Part shown: piece after piece, positions 4,910 to 6,782 of the stretch
Numbering within the stretch: the first letter of the stretch is position 1
How the letters are laid out: the number at the start of each line of letters is the position of its first letter
From: Pseudomonadota bacterium
GTDB lineage: Bacteria > Pseudomonadota > Alphaproteobacteria > Rhizobiales > Xanthobacteraceae
Assembly: GCA_023390955.1 (NCBI GenBank)
Contig: JAEWBW010000066.1
Span: 1 to 6,782, forward strand
Direction of reading: 5' to 3'
Length of the DNA stretch: 6,782 nt
Program-made: the position numbers and the translations under genes
Notes under the pieces: model-generated
Database searches by the model: none
Told to the model about the DNA's origin: nothing
The model's input: the letters and a program-made list of their open reading frames with translations, nothing else

Positions 4910-6782
4910 TCAGGTTCTCGGATCACCTTCCGGCAGGATTTCCGGTGTGGTCCAGACGATCCCGTCCGGCGTTGGATTGGGCGTGGGAGTCACAGCCGTT
5001 TGAGGCGAGCCGGGAACACCCGTGAGCAGTTGAATCCGCATCAGCAATGCAAAGTCTTCATGCACCGTGTTGTGGCAGTGGTTGACGTAGGATCCGCCGT
5101 ACTCGCCGAACTGAATCTGGAATGTGACCTGCCGCTGGCCAGTTGCGCGCAGTCGCCAGACGTCCTTCCTGACGTTCTTCTCCGTTGCTGGAATCGGATC
5201 GATTCCGCGGTTGATCGTCACGCCTTCTTCGAAATGAAGGTGGATCGGATGATCCCAGCCACCGCCGCCATTGACATAGGTCCAATGCTCGATCTCGCCC
5301 GGTTTCGGGATCAGCAGTGAAATGCGGTTCGCATTCATGGAGTGAGCTTCCTGCCCGTTGACCTTGATGGTCCAGGGGAATGTCGCGTTCTCCGGGCAGT
5401 CCGGCGTGCATTGGCCCGCGCTGTTTCGTGCATCGCCATTTCCCGAACGCCCGAACTCCACCAGCCTCGTTCTGACAGGCGCCACAATCGGTATCTGCTG
5501 CGTCAGCGTGACGGGGACAACGCTGCGATCCGGCGTCGCGGCGGAAAGGATGACGCCCGGAACGTCCACGCTCTCCTTCGTGTTGACGACGTTGAACTGC
5601 ATGATGCCGCCGATGCAGGGATCGAGTGGATCGCCCGCGAGCGCCTGGGCGAGCGTGAGTTCTTTCGTCGGGCCACGTCCGTCGGGACGCATTTGCAGCA
5701 AGTTGACTAGGGTCACCTTGTCTCCAGGCCGGAACCGGGAGAAGTCCACGACGATGTCATAACGTTCGGCCGTGCCTTGGTGGTCCAGGCTCGTCAGCGT
5801 GATCGGGTTCACGACAAGGTTGCCGTCATTTGCAATGAACTGGAACGGCACCACCGTGTTGGTCGGGCTCGCAAGTGCCAGTTTCCAGAACCGCGACATC
5901 GCCGCATTGAGAATCCGGAAGCGGTACTTGCGCGGCAACACCTCGAAGTATGGCGCATAAGCCGAATTGACGAGCGGCATATCGCCGAGGAAGCCGTCGG
6001 TATTGAAAATGTCGAAGAACAGTTGTCCATCAGGGCGCGTTGCGCCGTCGGACAGAACGAGATTCACGTCGAAGTCGATGTTGCCCCAATCGAGCAAGCT
6101 TCCGCTGGGCAAGCGCAGGTTGACGCCGTCGTTGAGAGCTTCATTACCGCGGTCCGGACCACTGTAGAAGTTCACCATGCCGTAATTGCCCTTGTAGACG
6201 TTCTCGGCGGTGAAGAAGAAGCGATGGTCGTGGAACCAGAGTGTGCCCTGGAGCTCGCGGAAATCGCCGGGGACCTTGACCAGGCCGCCATTGCCGTCCG
6301 GTCCGGAAGCGCGAAGATCAGTCGCCTGCGTATTGATCTTGTCACGACGCGCCAGAGTGGTGCTCCAGCGGTAGTCGTAGAAGGTGCCGGGGAAGTGGTG
6401 CACATTCGCTGCGCCGTCGCTCTCGGCGCCGTTGTGCGCATTGTGGAAATGGACCTGGGTTTCGTTGACGCCAAAGCCCTCGTTGGCGCTGCGGTAGAGC
6501 GGCAGATTGTTGTAGATGCGGGTGAGGACGGGCTCACCATAGCGCGCCTTGATGAGGGGAGGCGGCATCTTGCCGGACACATATCGTCCGGCACCGTAGC
6601 ACCAGACGCTGTTCGCATACTGGTCGACAAAGCCTGGATGGAAGCGGCAGCCGGCAGCGACCGGTCCCAGCGACATGACGTAGCCGACTTTCGGGAAGAA
6701 TTCGTCCCAGCGCTGATGCGCGAAGATCTCTCCAGGCGGACGGCCTTCGATCGGACCTCGGCCGGATACCAGATTTCTGAAC
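4910..6782 (-). CDS. multicopper oxidase (N-terminus beyond window)
   Basis: The frame is open from the right edge to the TGA at 4910, giving 623 residues here; the true start lies beyond 6782, and the ATG at 6676 (MSLGPV) is internal. Numbered from that Met, all four copper-binding histidine clusters are present: HFHN (76-79), WFHDH (147-151), HPIHLH (476-481) and HCHNTVH (533-539). This gives eight trinuclear-site histidines plus the type 1 ligands His476, Cys534 and His539. The usual axial position, ten residues after the Cys, is Leu544, as in many laccases. Three cupredoxin domains are inferred, ending near 550, followed by a TPTPNPTP tail. Such enzymes couple oxidation of phenols or of metals such as Cu(I), Fe(II) or Mn(II) to reduction of oxygen; the substrate here is unknown. 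It is the most upstream visible gene of the cluster. Export cannot be judged without the N-terminus. Confidence 0.93.
   Translation of the reverse strand, partial: FRNLVSGRGPIEGRPPGEIFAHQRWDEFFPKVGYVMSLGPVAAGCRFHPGFVDQYANSVWCYGAGRYVSGKMPPPLIKARYGEPVLTRIYNNLPLYRSANEGFGVNETQVHFHNAHNGAESDGAANVHHFPGTFYDYRWSTTLARRDKINTQATDLRASGPDGNGGLVKVPGDFRELQGTLWFHDHRFFFTAENVYKGNYGMVNFYSGPDRGNEALNDGVNLRLPSGSLLDWGNIDFDVNLVLSDGATRPDGQLFFDIFNTDGFLGDMPLVNSAYAPYFEVLPRKYRFRILNAAMSRFWKLALASPTNTVVPFQFIANDGNLVVNPITLTSLDHQGTAERYDIVVDFSRFRPGDKVTLVNLLQMRPDGRGPTKELTLAQALAGDPLDPCIGGIMQFNVVNTKESVDVPGVILSAATPDRSVVPVTLTQQIPIVAPVRTRLVEFGRSGNGDARNSAGQCTPDCPENATFPWTIKVNGQEAHSMNANRISLLIPKPGEIEHWTYVNGGGGWDHPIHLHFEEGVTINRGIDPIPATEKNVRKDVWRLRATGQRQVTFQIQFGEYGGSYVNHCHNTVHEDFALLMRIQLLTGVPGSPQTAVTPTPNPTPDGIVWTTPEILPEGDPRT

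Noticed and set aside
1..6782. CRISPR arrays, tRNA or rRNA genes, transposases
   Set aside because: No regularly spaced repeats, cloverleaf sequences, ribosomal RNA blocks or transposase motifs were seen on either strand.

Overview
The window is GC-rich and reads like the chromosome of an alphaproteobacterium. The best guess is the Bradyrhizobium/Nitrobacteraceae group. Supporting signs are the codon use, with long antisense ORFs behind real genes, the MocR-type regulator, and the alphaproteobacterial style of the HlyC-like protein. A degenerate intergenic block at about 2484-2885 also closely resembles an interspersed repeat I remember from Bradyrhizobium genomes. None of this was checked by search.

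Left part (1-865, plus strand): the C-terminal end of a class I O-methyltransferase lies 9 bp upstream of a secreted mono-heme cytochrome c. The two probably share a transcript. They converge on a minus-strand MocR/PdxR-type regulator (887-2398), which joins a GntR-like winged helix to an aminotransferase-fold domain.

Middle (2399-2976): 578 bp with no credible gene. It holds the remnant interspersed repeat, a pair of palindromes sharing the core CGAAATTCG, two adjacent hairpins ahead of a pyrimidine-rich tract, and short direct repeats upstream of the regulator.

Right part (2977-6782, minus strand): a tightly spaced four-gene cluster transcribed right to left. First comes a multicopper oxidase with all copper ligands in place, whose N-terminus lies beyond the window. 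Next are a small predicted secreted protein of unknown family and a SCO1/SenC copper-chaperone domain fused to a cytochrome c domain with a His-rich tail. Last is a divergent HlyC-family (toxin-activating lysine acyltransferase) protein. Gaps are 23, 38 and 42 bp, and the last three genes have usable Shine-Dalgarno sequences.

How they may work together: the first three products look like an envelope copper/electron-transfer module. The oxidase would take electrons from a metal or organic substrate. The SCO-cytochrome protein would deliver copper to it or exchange electrons with it. The odd member is the HlyC-like protein. It keeps the family scaffold, but at both positions of the HlyC His/Asp catalytic pair it has other residues (Tyr69 and His149 by manual alignment), and no RTX toxin is present in the window. 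This cluster is the best candidate for an undescribed system here.
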